Part shown: in pieces, positions 1-7,330 of the stretch | Position numbering within the stretch: position 1 is the stretch's first letter | Layout: each line of letters starts with the position of its first letter | Source: Gilliamella bombi | GTDB taxonomy: Bacteria > Pseudomonadota > Gammaproteobacteria > Enterobacterales > Orbaceae | NCBI RefSeq assembly: GCF_900103255.1 | Contig: NZ_FMWS01000003.1 | Span: 1 to 36,419, forward strand | DNA: 36,419 nt | Direction: 5' to 3' | Notes under the pieces: generated by a model | Database searches by the model: none | Told to the model about the DNA's origin: nothing | What the model saw: the letters and a program-made list of their open reading frames with translations, nothing else | Made by a program: the position numbers and the translations under genes

Positions 1-249
1 TTCCTTTTTTAGTTGTGATAAGTTTTCCTTACCCCTTAAAAAAGTTGTATGAATTAGTGTAGCCGATCCATCGATTAAATAGGTGCCAATACAGCGTGTT
101 GATGTATTTGATAGTAACGCAGCCACTGGCTGCTGCGCTTTGGGTGGTAATGTAATTGTTTGAATATTCTTGCTAAATATCTGACAACTGGTTAATACGG
201 TTAGCCCGAATAGGCCAACAATAAAACAGTAATATTTATTCGTTTTCAA
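1..249 (-). CDS. Partial T6SS immunity-like lipoprotein (Tli4 paralogue), 5' end only
   Basis: The reading frame runs off the window start; 83 N-terminal residues are visible. No ATG is available. A TTG at 249-247 fits best: it is preceded by GGAAAG and overlaps the end of the upstream Tli4 gene, so translation is probably coupled. The protein begins MKTNKYYCFIVG, followed by a hydrophobic stretch and the lipobox LTSC, so it should be a lipoprotein. After a variable segment it carries TRCIGTYLID, identical to the upstream paralogue, then diverges (GSATLIH instead of LPIEF). The neighbours suggest a second, tandem immunity protein. The function is inferred from the paralogue only, and the divergence after YLID means it could protect against a different effector or be recombined. 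Confidence 0.6.
   Translation of the reverse strand, partial: MKTNKYYCFIVGLFGLTVLTSCQIFSKNIQTITLPPKAQQPVAALLSNTSTRCIGTYLIDGSATLIHTTFLRGKENLSQLKKE
71..101. repeat. 31-bp direct repeat between tandem immunity genes (second copy 1185-1215)
   Basis: Positions 71-101 and 1185-1215 are identical over 31 bp. Both encode the conserved segment around RCIGTYLID of the two lipoprotein genes. This marks a tandem duplication or ongoing gene conversion of the immunity genes. Confidence 0.85.
177..205. repeat. 29-bp direct repeat over the lipoprotein signal (second copy 1291-1319)
   Basis: Positions 177-205 and 1291-1319 are identical over 29 bp and encode the LTVLTSCQIF lipobox region of both tandem genes. 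The codons between the two repeat blocks differ, so only the signal and the RCIGTYLID block are conserved. Confidence 0.85.
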
Positions 250-1378
250 AAGAACTTTCCCTTATTCTAATGCTATTAGTGATTTCTCGCCAAATGACCA
301 TAAGTTGCTTTTCACTGTATGCTTGTGTTTCATCATCGGGGATTTTGTAGTACATTTCTAAACGTAATCGAGGCGTTTTATAAGTTGGATCTGTTACATG
401 AATGCCTAAAGTAAAAATATAAGCTAACCCGTCAGTATTAAATTCCAAATTGTCTTCAGAAGATTTATTTTTAACCACCCACTCTTCTAATTTTAAGTTA
501 TTACTCTCACGCGTACCTTTATAAATGGTATAACCATCTCCTTGTGTAAAATAAACTTCAGGTTTATCAAGTAGTGCATAATCGCTTGCAAAATCATTAA
601 ATTCAAAATAGAAAGAAAAATCTTCAATACTATCATGCCAATAACCATAATTCATATCTTTCCATTCGCGATCTTCTCCATGCATAAAACTGTTAAACAT
701 GCAAAACCCAGGTGTTGTTGGGATAGTTAAATCATCACGAGGTTGAATTCGTTCAAACAGTTTATGTAACTCAGCTAATTTTTGTGGCACGTTATTCTCA
801 TAGGATTCAGGATCAATTTGCCTATCTTTAGCATATTGTTCGCCTAAGCCATTTTGTGCTTTCATTTCGATCTTTAACGTGACTTCATCTTGCCAGCGAT
901 AACCTTCTAACACTCTAAGAATATCAGAAGTACCAATACTTTCCATACGTTCAAAAATAATGCCTTGCATTTTATCGGGGTTATGGGTGTGCACAGGATA
1001 CACGTGTTTTAGATAATTGCCATCAAGGGGATCAACCGGTTTAGTATTTCGCAACTCTTGCTCACGCCGAGCTATCATCTGTTTAAAAGGGGGGAAATAT
1101 TGTTGCTTTGTGGTAATGGTCACATCATGATTACTTTTATAATAAAAGTTTCCCTTCTTTTTGACTTTAAATTCAATCGGTAAGTCGATTAAATAGGTGC
1201 CAATACAGCGTGTTGCGCTATTTTTTAATAACTCATTTACTTGTTGTTGTTGTGTTGGTGATAATTTAGTCATACGAATATCCTTATGAAATATCTGACA
1301 ACTGGTTAATACGGTTAGCGCGAATAGACCTGCAATAAAACCGAAATAATATTTATAAAATTTAGTTAAATTAATCAT
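236..1378 (-). CDS. Tli4-like T6SS phospholipase immunity lipoprotein
   Basis: A 380-residue protein with an N-terminal hydrophobic segment and lipobox LTSC (Cys27), so it is predicted to be lipidated and to face the periplasm. The segment RCIGTYLIDLP and the overall size match the Tli4 family, periplasmic immunity proteins that neutralise Tle4 phospholipase effectors delivered by T6SS. The ATG at 1378 has an AAGG 10 nt upstream. The next gene overlaps its 3' end. In the host it would have followed the lipase gene ending at 31979, but the prophage now lies between them, so its expression must come from a promoter in or after the prophage end. Family assignment is from motif memory. The pairing with this particular lipase is inferred from position. 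Confidence 0.75.
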   Translation of the reverse strand: MINLTKFYKYYFGFIAGLFALTVLTSCQIFHKDIRMTKLSPTQQQQVNELLKNSATRCIGTYLIDLPIEFKVKKKGNFYYKSNHDVTITTKQQYFPPFKQMIARREQELRNTKPVDPLDGNYLKHVYPVHTHNPDKMQGIIFERMESIGTSDILRVLEGYRWQDEVTLKIEMKAQNGLGEQYAKDRQIDPESYENNVPQKLAELHKLFERIQPRDDLTIPTTPGFCMFNSFMHGEDREWKDMNYGYWHDSIEDFSFYFEFNDFASDYALLDKPEVYFTQGDGYTIYKGTRESNNLKLEEWVVKNKSSEDNLEFNTDGLAYIFTLGIHVTDPTYKTPRLRLEMYYKIPDDETQAYSEKQLMVIWREITNSIRIRESSFENE

Positions 1379-1461
1379 TTATTTTTACCTTATACATAAT
1401 GTCAACAATGGCTCGAAGGGTGAATTCTCGACTGTAGCGCACCAGTTAAAACAAAAAACGG

Positions 1462-1506
1462 ATTCGCTCAACATAAAAACCTAGTTTATTATTGAGTTGA
1501 GCGAAT
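1462..1506 (-). terminator. Rho-independent terminator after the last phage gene
   Basis: ATTCGCTCAAC (1462-1472) pairs perfectly with GTTGAGCGAAT (1496-1506). On the minus strand the stem is followed by CCGTTTTTTGTTTT. It ends the tail/accessory operon just inside the phage right end and would stop phage late transcripts from entering the host immunity genes. Confidence 0.75.
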
Positions 1507-1512
1507 TTTATA

Positions 1513-1725
1513 TTAAATTGAATCGTTTTTGTGAATGTAATTAGCGTGCATTACACAACTAAATGCCGGCTCCTTAACCTCATCAATAATTGAATCATCA
1601 AAATTATCTGATACATCAATAGCGATTTTCAGCGCTTCATTTTCATCGCTCGCCCAGATAACAATGCTATCATATCCTTCGGTAACTGTTTTTTGTGAAA
1701 TCACCTTATATAACTTTAACTTCAT
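1513..1725 (-). CDS. Small accessory protein at the phage right end, unknown function
   Basis: A 70-residue acidic protein beginning MKLKLYKVISQ. The ATG at 1725 was chosen because AAGGAG lies just upstream; a longer frame exists but has no RBS. The pattern (a lysine/tyrosine-rich beta strand, then WASDENEALKIAIDVSD) loosely resembles small DpnD/PcfM-type proteins with an alternating beta-alpha fold, but I do not recognise a family with confidence. It lies 13 nt after the fibre chaperone gene and is the last gene before the terminator. In Mu this position holds gin and mom. It is therefore a moron-like cargo gene, probably co-transcribed with the tail fibre genes. Confidence 0.65.
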   Translation of the reverse strand: MKLKLYKVISQKTVTEGYDSIVIWASDENEALKIAIDVSDNFDDSIIDEVKEPAFSCVMHANYIHKNDSI

Positions 1726-1738
1726 TTTATCTCCTTTA

Positions 1739-2266
1739 TTACGGTTTTTGGGGAAATACAGCGTTGATATCAGACGCATCAACACGCGTTAATAATATTC
1801 GATATTTTTTCCATTGTTTTAGCTGTGCTTCTTCATTCGCTTCTTGCATGTCTAAATCAATGATATCTTGAAGTACCGCTATTTTTTCGTTAGCTTCATT
1901 GATTAATGAGTTTTTTAAATTTTGATTGTTTTTGATGAGATGTTCATTTTTTGCATCTTCATCTAAAACCCATTTCTTGCCGTCCCATTTACAGAATTCG
2001 AATGGCTCAAGTAATGTAAAACCATCACGAATTTTACCGAGATAATCAACTGTGCTTGATTCTTTCGTTTTTGTGTTATATACCGTTTTTTCTCGATTAT
2101 CTTCAACTAAGACCCATTCCCCATTTTGCTCACACGGATAAAATCCATTCTTAAATTCTGGTTTAATGCGTAATGCATTATCTGGCGGTAATGTGTCATT
2201 ATTCGCGTCCAATTCATGCGTAAATGGTCTTAACTCATTTGTGTTATCAAAATAATAATTAATCAT
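1739..2266 (-). CDS. Tail fibre assembly chaperone (Caudo_TAP type)
   Basis: A 175-residue protein with the usual features of tail fibre assembly proteins. It has an N-terminal part about the fibre (MINYYFDNTNELRPF), a middle with two short GEWVLVED / KKWVLDED-like beta repeats, and a C-terminal amphipathic helix region rich in Glu, Lys and Gln ending WKKYRILLTRVDASDI. The chaperone helps the fibre encoded just upstream fold and trimerise. The ATG at 2266 is preceded by GGAG, and the upstream fibre stop lies 1 nt away (TAATATG). Mu carries a comparable U gene here. The family is recognised from the typical YR.L(L)..V motif. Confidence 0.85.
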   Translation of the reverse strand: MINYYFDNTNELRPFTHELDANNDTLPPDNALRIKPEFKNGFYPCEQNGEWVLVEDNREKTVYNTKTKESSTVDYLGKIRDGFTLLEPFEFCKWDGKKWVLDEDAKNEHLIKNNQNLKNSLINEANEKIAVLQDIIDLDMQEANEEAQLKQWKKYRILLTRVDASDINAVFPQKP

Positions 2267-2267
2267 A

Positions 2268-3647
2268 TTAAACTCCAAGATAAATTACTGGTGTCATACC
2301 AATATTAACGGGTCTATTTTCGTGAGCAGTCGGCACTACGCGTGATGCATCAAAATTAAATACAACGTGACTACCCGTGTTGTTCCCTGCATATGCTGGC
2401 GATATAGTGTTTGAGTGATAAAATGCTTCGCTATCATTTAATGACGAAACAACCACATTACCAATTGAGCCTTTGATATTACGAATCGCATCATTTTCCC
2501 ACGAACCAACCTGCCTGCTGCCGCCGTTTACTGCACGCTCAAAAAAGCCGCGGCCGTCTGGTGCAAACGCCGTGGGTACATTAATGTACTGCCTACCGTT
2601 AATTGTTTTTATCGCGATATTGTGATCTCTTTTGTAGTTAGCAGATAAACCATTTAAAGCTCGCCCCTGCGGCGAATCTAAAAGAAAGTTGTCGCCGTTG
2701 CGAAAATACCAACCGAACGGCAACTCTTCGTGTCGAAACGGCATCATACGCTGATCGCCAAGGGGAATGTATTTATTAATATTTGCTGTCGTGATTGCCT
2801 CATACCACGTTTGTTTACCGGCTTGCGTATCACAACGATAATAAATTCGTGGCTCTTTCGAGTTAACAACTGATAATTGTTCAACTTTCCAAGCTGTGTT
2901 ATTACTAGGATATGCTAATAATGTCGCTGTGCTATTACCGGCAAGTTGCAAATCTGAAAAATCTGTCGTTCTACATTGATAAAATCCGCCCTCCAAATGA
3001 TCATTAAAATTATTAGCAATAGCACCCGTCGATGAGCCGATACCGTAATCCCCAGCTTTTAAAACTGAGTGACCGTTAATTGCAACATCATCAACGTTTT
3101 CAAAACGCCAAGTATTACCGTTTGCTGCGTATCGTAATTTGTTTGTCCACGTGTTTGATTTAGCGTCATAAAATGCGTATATAAAACTATCACCTGATGG
3201 TCGTAGCACAAGTTCATTTCCGTTTTCATGCAAAAATTTTATTCCGTACGATCTTGATGAAAATGTAATTTGGCCGCTAATATCATCGCCTGATTTTTTC
3301 ACTGCATTTGATGCTAAAGCATAAACCTTTTTTACAGCCAATGGGGTCGCAGCTTCGGTTTCTGATGTGCTGTTAATTGATGAGTTGAATTTTATAGTTT
3401 TCTGATTTTTACTGATAATACTTTTAATCGCACTCGACAGCTGATTAAGCTTACTTTTATCAGGAGTTATACTGCCATCACTTAGCACGTTTAATAATTC
3501 TGCTTGCACGATGTTAAACCAGTCAGCGCCTGGGTAGCTTGGTGGTGTCTGTGCGTCACCTTCGGTGAACCATTTTGCTTGGCGCGATAAAGTTTGCTTT
3601 ATTTCGGGCATTACATCGATGCCGCTATTGTTATCCAAGTGAAACAT
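2268..3647 (-). CDS. Tail fibre protein (Mu gp49/S-like)
   Basis: A 459-residue receptor-binding fibre. The start is the ATG at 3647, overlapping the previous stop (TAATG). The N-terminus (HLDNNSGIDVMPEI...WFTEGD) is the baseplate-attachment part typical of Mu-like fibres. A middle segment with ATPLAVKKVYALAS resembles phage tail-fibre repeats, followed by a pyocin-knob-like region ending YYRCDTQAGKQTWYEA. The C-terminal third (PFGWYFRNGD, then FAPDGRGFFERAVNGG and GSWENDAIRNI) is the short-fibre tip module. There is one complete fibre gene only: no inverted alternative copies and no invertase, so host range would not be switchable by inversion as it is in Mu. Confidence 0.85.
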   Translation of the reverse strand: MFHLDNNSGIDVMPEIKQTLSRQAKWFTEGDAQTPPSYPGADWFNIVQAELLNVLSDGSITPDKSKLNQLSSAIKSIISKNQKTIKFNSSINSTSETEAATPLAVKKVYALASNAVKKSGDDISGQITFSSRSYGIKFLHENGNELVLRPSGDSFIYAFYDAKSNTWTNKLRYAANGNTWRFENVDDVAINGHSVLKAGDYGIGSSTGAIANNFNDHLEGGFYQCRTTDFSDLQLAGNSTATLLAYPSNNTAWKVEQLSVVNSKEPRIYYRCDTQAGKQTWYEAITTANINKYIPLGDQRMMPFRHEELPFGWYFRNGDNFLLDSPQGRALNGLSANYKRDHNIAIKTINGRQYINVPTAFAPDGRGFFERAVNGGSRQVGSWENDAIRNIKGSIGNVVVSSLNDSEAFYHSNTISPAYAGNNTGSHVVFNFDASRVVPTAHENRPVNIGMTPVIYLGV

Positions 3648-4228
3648 TAGACTTCCTCGTAAATTAAATTGATATGGGCGGGTTTGTAGCGCTCTAGTAA
3701 ACACTGCAAATCACCGTAATCATTGATTTTTAGATATGTTTTTACGTTATCTAATACAGTCATGTAATGCGATGCATAATTAAAAACTTTAACGTATGCA
3801 ATCCACCAGTTGTGCCATGGGTGCAGTGGGTAGTTAATGTCGCGCATACAGTGATGCGGGTATCTATCTATAACCTCGATTGTGTAACCACGATCTGCAG
3901 CAATTTTTTCCAGAAATTTTGAGCACAGCGATGGCGTCATTTTTATTTTTGCCGATAGCGCTTGGTGACGCATTTCAATAGTTGCGGTTTCGTCAGTTGT
4001 GCAGTCCGGTAGTCCGGCAAACTCTTCCCACTCTTTTAGTAGTGACATTGCATCGCTAGGAATAACTTCCTTTAGTAGCAACTCTGCTGTTGATTCAACG
4101 CGTGAAAATTCATAACCAAACCCAAGCTGCAGTTTCGCATTTTCGCTATCTGGTTCTTTATTCCACGCATAACCCGATGGTAGCAACTGTAGGCCTGCAT
4201 TTTGATAATCTTTGGGTGTCATAGCCAT
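3647..4228 (-). CDS. Baseplate protein, DUF2313/YmfQ family (Mu gp48-like)
   Basis: A 193-residue protein of the DUF2313 family, which lies between the gp47/baseplate J gene and the tail fibre in Mu-like phages and links the baseplate periphery to the fibres. Family traits seen are LQLLPSGYAWN near the N-terminus, a central IEMRHQALSAKI and a C-terminal ...HINLIYEEV. It overlaps the upstream gene by 10 nt and the fibre start by 1 nt. A second ATG at 4222 is also possible; neither has a strong RBS, so translation is probably coupled. Confidence 0.85.
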   Translation of the reverse strand: MAMTPKDYQNAGLQLLPSGYAWNKEPDSENAKLQLGFGYEFSRVESTAELLLKEVIPSDAMSLLKEWEEFAGLPDCTTDETATIEMRHQALSAKIKMTPSLCSKFLEKIAADRGYTIEVIDRYPHHCMRDINYPLHPWHNWWIAYVKVFNYASHYMTVLDNVKTYLKINDYGDLQCLLERYKPAHINLIYEEV

Positions 4229-5277
4229 GTCACATCACCCAGTACAATCAATTCGTCGCTTGATGCTTCGATATCAGTCGTTAGATTAATTTGATGGTCG
4301 ATAACATCTTTAGCATTTGATACTGCAGCACGAATATGCGAAAGATACACCTTTTCACCTAGCTGCGACTTATGTAGTAATTCAACTAATGCGCTGTAAA
4401 CTGCCGTGCGTGTCTCAGGTGTGTCAGGGAACAATCTAATCTGCGGATTGATAGCTTTTAACACCGGTGCTTTTACAATTAACTCTGCAGCTGGCGGCTT
4501 ACCTTCAAATTGATTAGTAACTGGATTGATGTGCCCGTTGATATACTCACGCACTCGGTTTAAGTCATCGCTAGATGGTAAGATATTTGCTTGTTCATCA
4601 AGCACAAACACCACGGTTACATAATTACAGTAGAGAGGTGCAGGGATACACCACGCCCGCGTAACACCAGCGCATTCGCGTGCCCACCTGATATAATCAC
4701 ATTTGTTGCCGCCGGACGGCGGATACTGAACACGAAACAGTAAACGAGCGCGTAGCGAGCTAATGCTTTCAATATCAGCACCGCCCGTCATCCCTGCAGT
4801 ACTTAATGTAGCTTTGCTTTCAACGTTGGCAACGGGTGAAATTAATTCAAATTCGATGCCGCCAGCCGCGTTGCCGGTCGCGCCTTCATCAACGGCAATA
4901 ACGTCGACCGCCGTGGTTCCTGCGTTCAATAACTTAGATTGACTGCATTCAATAACTAACCCTGAGCCTGTTTGCCACTGAGTGCCCGCGGTGATAGCTG
5001 TATCACCTCGAACCGTTAACATTAATTGACCGCTAGCCTTATTTGGCATCTTTCGTTGGATACCCCAAAATTGACAAAACAACAACAAAATCTCATCGTC
5101 AGCAAGATGTGGCACAATTTGCCTTGATATCCACCCCAAAAATTCATAAAGTCCATTAGTTTGCCCAGCATGTGCCATTGCAATTGCATCAATTAATAAT
5201 GAGCGAACACCAACAGCGTTAAAATCACCTTTAGCGCGCTTAATTAATTCTGTTAATTTTGGCGGTGTGTATGACAT
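4219..5277 (-). CDS. Baseplate J-like protein (Mu gp47)
   Basis: A 352-residue baseplate wedge protein. It has the Baseplate_J pattern: a hydrophobic start with SYTPPKLTELI, the MLTVRGDTAITAGTQW strand region near residue 90, GATGNAAGG near residue 130, a GGADIESISSLRARLLFR motif, and a C-terminal region typical of phage P2 J and Mu gp47. It would form the inner wedges of the contractile baseplate. It starts 11 nt after the gp46 gene and overlaps gp48 by 10 nt. Confidence 0.9.
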   Translation of the reverse strand: MSYTPPKLTELIKRAKGDFNAVGVRSLLIDAIAMAHAGQTNGLYEFLGWISRQIVPHLADDEILLLFCQFWGIQRKMPNKASGQLMLTVRGDTAITAGTQWQTGSGLVIECSQSKLLNAGTTAVDVIAVDEGATGNAAGGIEFELISPVANVESKATLSTAGMTGGADIESISSLRARLLFRVQYPPSGGNKCDYIRWARECAGVTRAWCIPAPLYCNYVTVVFVLDEQANILPSSDDLNRVREYINGHINPVTNQFEGKPPAAELIVKAPVLKAINPQIRLFPDTPETRTAVYSALVELLHKSQLGEKVYLSHIRAAVSNAKDVIDHQINLTTDIEASSDELIVLGDVTWL

Positions 5278-5288
5278 TTAAACCCCAT

Positions 5289-5705
5289 TTAAATATTATT
5301 TAAAGTCGCAGTAAAAGAATATTCCGGCACATCCTTGCTGTTTAATAAAACAGGGCGAACAGTTAACATTAAAACGCCATTTGACGGGTTTGCTGCTACA
5401 ACTGTTACAGATTTAATTAAACGTTCTTTAATCATCCATTGTAGTGACTCTTCAGCATATTCTTGCGCGCGTTTTAACACTGATGGCAATTGTTTTTCAC
5501 GACTTAGCAGCCATAGTCGAGAACCAATTTTTTTATCGCTGAATGAATCACCCCACCAACCACGCTTGTCTGTGCTACCATCCGGTAAAGTGTCATCATC
5601 ATGCGCACGCGCATCAGTAAACAATGATGCGATAATATTGGTTAACACCTCGTTACCGTTGATATAATCGATATCTGCAGTGTGTTTGTTCCATGTTAAT
5701 TGCAT
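5289..5705 (-). CDS. Baseplate protein gp46 family (gp25/lysozyme-like wedge)
   Basis: A 138-residue protein of the phage GP46 family. Markers are LTNIIASLFTDARAHDDDTLPDGSTDKRGWWGDSF, of which GWWGDSF is the family signature, and LWLLSREKQ. It has the fold of the T4 gp25-type wedge protein that nucleates sheath and wedge assembly. It sits directly after gp45 with no spacer and before gp47, the standard Mu order. It is the first full gene downstream of the predicted internal late promoter in gp45. Confidence 0.88.
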   Translation of the reverse strand: MQLTWNKHTADIDYINGNEVLTNIIASLFTDARAHDDDTLPDGSTDKRGWWGDSFSDKKIGSRLWLLSREKQLPSVLKRAQEYAEESLQWMIKERLIKSVTVVAANPSNGVLMLTVRPVLLNSKDVPEYSFTATLNNI

Positions 5706-6260
5706 TTATCCTGCCTGCGGTTTTGATGTTGTTGAGCCACATTTTTCGCAATAGTGAACATGATTTAAAAAACTAATATCACTACTGATATGATCTGCAG
5801 CCGTGCTTGTTCCTGATGCCTTACTGTCACCGCCAATAATATCAACGTTGCCCGTAAATTGGGTTTGTGGTGTTTCAAACAAAATTTTTTCATCAGCTTT
5901 TGCGTGAAGGTTTTTACAAACTAGATTTACAAGTTGCTCTTCAGTTAATAATAAATAGTGACCATCTAAGTGATAGAGTGCGCTATCACCGCTTTTCAGG
6001 TCTTTTAATCGCGATGATTTACTATCAACAACCACCGCTACAAGATGCTGCCTTTTACCCCCAACAGACAAAACGATCGCTTCTGAACCGACTGGCGGCA
6101 CCGATGTGTGCCCGTAATTTTGAAATCGTTCGACATCATCAGCCGTTTCACCGTCGAGTAAATTGATTTGCATATTTTGTTGTTTGAGTGAGTCGGTAAC
6201 AATATTGACAACTGCGCGTGATACTAATAACTGTATTTTTCGTTGAAGTTGTTTAAACAT
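5706..6260 (-). CDS. Baseplate central spike protein (Mu gp45 / gpV-like)
   Basis: A 184-residue spike/needle protein. The ATG at 6260 has GGAG at proper distance; a TTG start 12 nt upstream is less likely. An N-terminal OB-like part (GSEAIVLSVGGKRQHLVAVVVD) is followed by a region that should form a trimeric beta-helix. The tip carries HVHYCEKCGSTTSKP. The HxH motif matches the iron-binding apex of Mu gp45/P2 gpV spikes, while the adjacent CxxC is unusual. The gene contains one copy of the predicted late-promoter motif (5836-5870), encoding FETPQTQF. Confidence 0.88.
   Translation of the reverse strand: MFKQLQRKIQLLVSRAVVNIVTDSLKQQNMQINLLDGETADDVERFQNYGHTSVPPVGSEAIVLSVGGKRQHLVAVVVDSKSSRLKDLKSGDSALYHLDGHYLLLTEEQLVNLVCKNLHAKADEKILFETPQTQFTGNVDIIGGDSKASGTSTAADHISSDISFLNHVHYCEKCGSTTSKPQAG
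5836..5870 (-). promoter_or_regulatory. Predicted late promoter inside gene 45
   Basis: CCACAAACCCAA at 5870-5859 is followed after exactly 17 nt by TATTAT at 5841-5836, five of six matches to the -10 consensus. A start site near 5829 is expected, within gene 45, serving genes 46 to the tail fibre and the accessory gene. The same motif and spacing occur at 16724-16758 and 24795-24829. There is no TTGACA-like -35, so activator dependence is inferred. The position resembles Mu PP, which serves the late tail genes. Confidence 0.6.
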
Positions 6261-6262
6261 TG

Positions 6263-7330
6263 CTATCTCCAAATCGTACTATTTCTTTTCTCTGGCTCAG
6301 CTGGTGCAAGAAACCCATCGCGCGACATTAGCAGTAATTTTGTTGTTATACCGTCATCATTACCAATACCGAATTCAGTCTCAACAATTAGCAACTCTTC
6401 AGCAAACAGGTCATAAATTTCAGCTGTTAAAAAGACCTGATGATTTGGTAACCATAAATTGATATCATCATATAGCCAACCCTGCGCCGTTACGCTAATA
6501 GGCTGACTATGTGCTGCGGCTCTTCGGCGTTCCCAGTCGCCACGTACAGCTGCATTTTTTTTGTTGATATTGTCATCTGACATGATGATAGTAGGGCGAT
6601 AGCGTGTAATCGACTCATCAGTTACATTTGCATAAACCGCTGTTGATTGCACTGCTGTTTGAGTCTCGCCCCAAATCGCCCCGCCCGCAGAATCACCCAG
6701 AACGCGATACAGACTGAATCTATCGCGCCATGAGCGTGTTATACTTAAATTTTTGATATTATCGCCGAGCGTTAGTATTGCTATATTTTTTTCACCTGCG
6801 CTTGTGAATACCAGATTGCCGTAAACATCACTTGTCATGAGTATGCCGCGTTGGCGTGCAGCACGTGCCAGTATTTCAAAAACGGTCTCGCTCGGCTCTA
6901 TTTGCATCCACCTAAAAGGTTCGCTTGCCTTACTGTCGTTCACATCCCAGATGACATCAATACCGAATGGCCTACATAAATCTTCGGCAATTTTTTGAAG
7001 TGACGCATTACGCCAGCGTCCTGACGCGTGAATTGCTGCGCAATCAATTAAATCAGCCGTTTTATCGCGACCGATAACCGTGATTGTGTGCTCTATATCA
7101 CTAATATCAATGACAACTTCATCAATATAGCCCGTAATAACTCGATTGCTATTAATTTCAACATAACACTCAGCACCTGCTTTTATATCGCCGTCATTAA
7201 CATCAGTTTTTGACGTAAGTTGCAAATTAAAAGAGCCACTCATGTCTTCTATACTGCGAGTTATACGCACATCAGTCCAGCCACTGTATATCAGCTGACC
7301 AACATATAATTCAACAATCGGCCTATCCAT
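6263..7330 (-). CDS. Baseplate hub protein gpP (Mu gp44-like)
   Basis: A 355-residue hub protein of the Mu gpP/T4 gp27-like family. Visible family traits are an N-terminal VELYVGQLIYSGWTDVRITRS beta-rich start, GYIDEVVIDI, HTITVIGRDKTADLIDCA and a C-terminal LLLMSRDGFLAP. It forms the hub at the end of the tail tube that carries the gp45 spike. It overlaps the gpN gene by 8 nt and ends 2 nt before the gp45 ATG. Confidence 0.9.
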   Translation of the reverse strand: MDRPIVELYVGQLIYSGWTDVRITRSIEDMSGSFNLQLTSKTDVNDGDIKAGAECYVEINSNRVITGYIDEVVIDISDIEHTITVIGRDKTADLIDCAAIHASGRWRNASLQKIAEDLCRPFGIDVIWDVNDSKASEPFRWMQIEPSETVFEILARAARQRGILMTSDVYGNLVFTSAGEKNIAILTLGDNIKNLSITRSWRDRFSLYRVLGDSAGGAIWGETQTAVQSTAVYANVTDESITRYRPTIIMSDDNINKKNAAVRGDWERRRAAAHSQPISVTAQGWLYDDINLWLPNHQVFLTAEIYDLFAEELLIVETEFGIGNDDGITTKLLLMSRDGFLAPAEPEKRNSTIWR

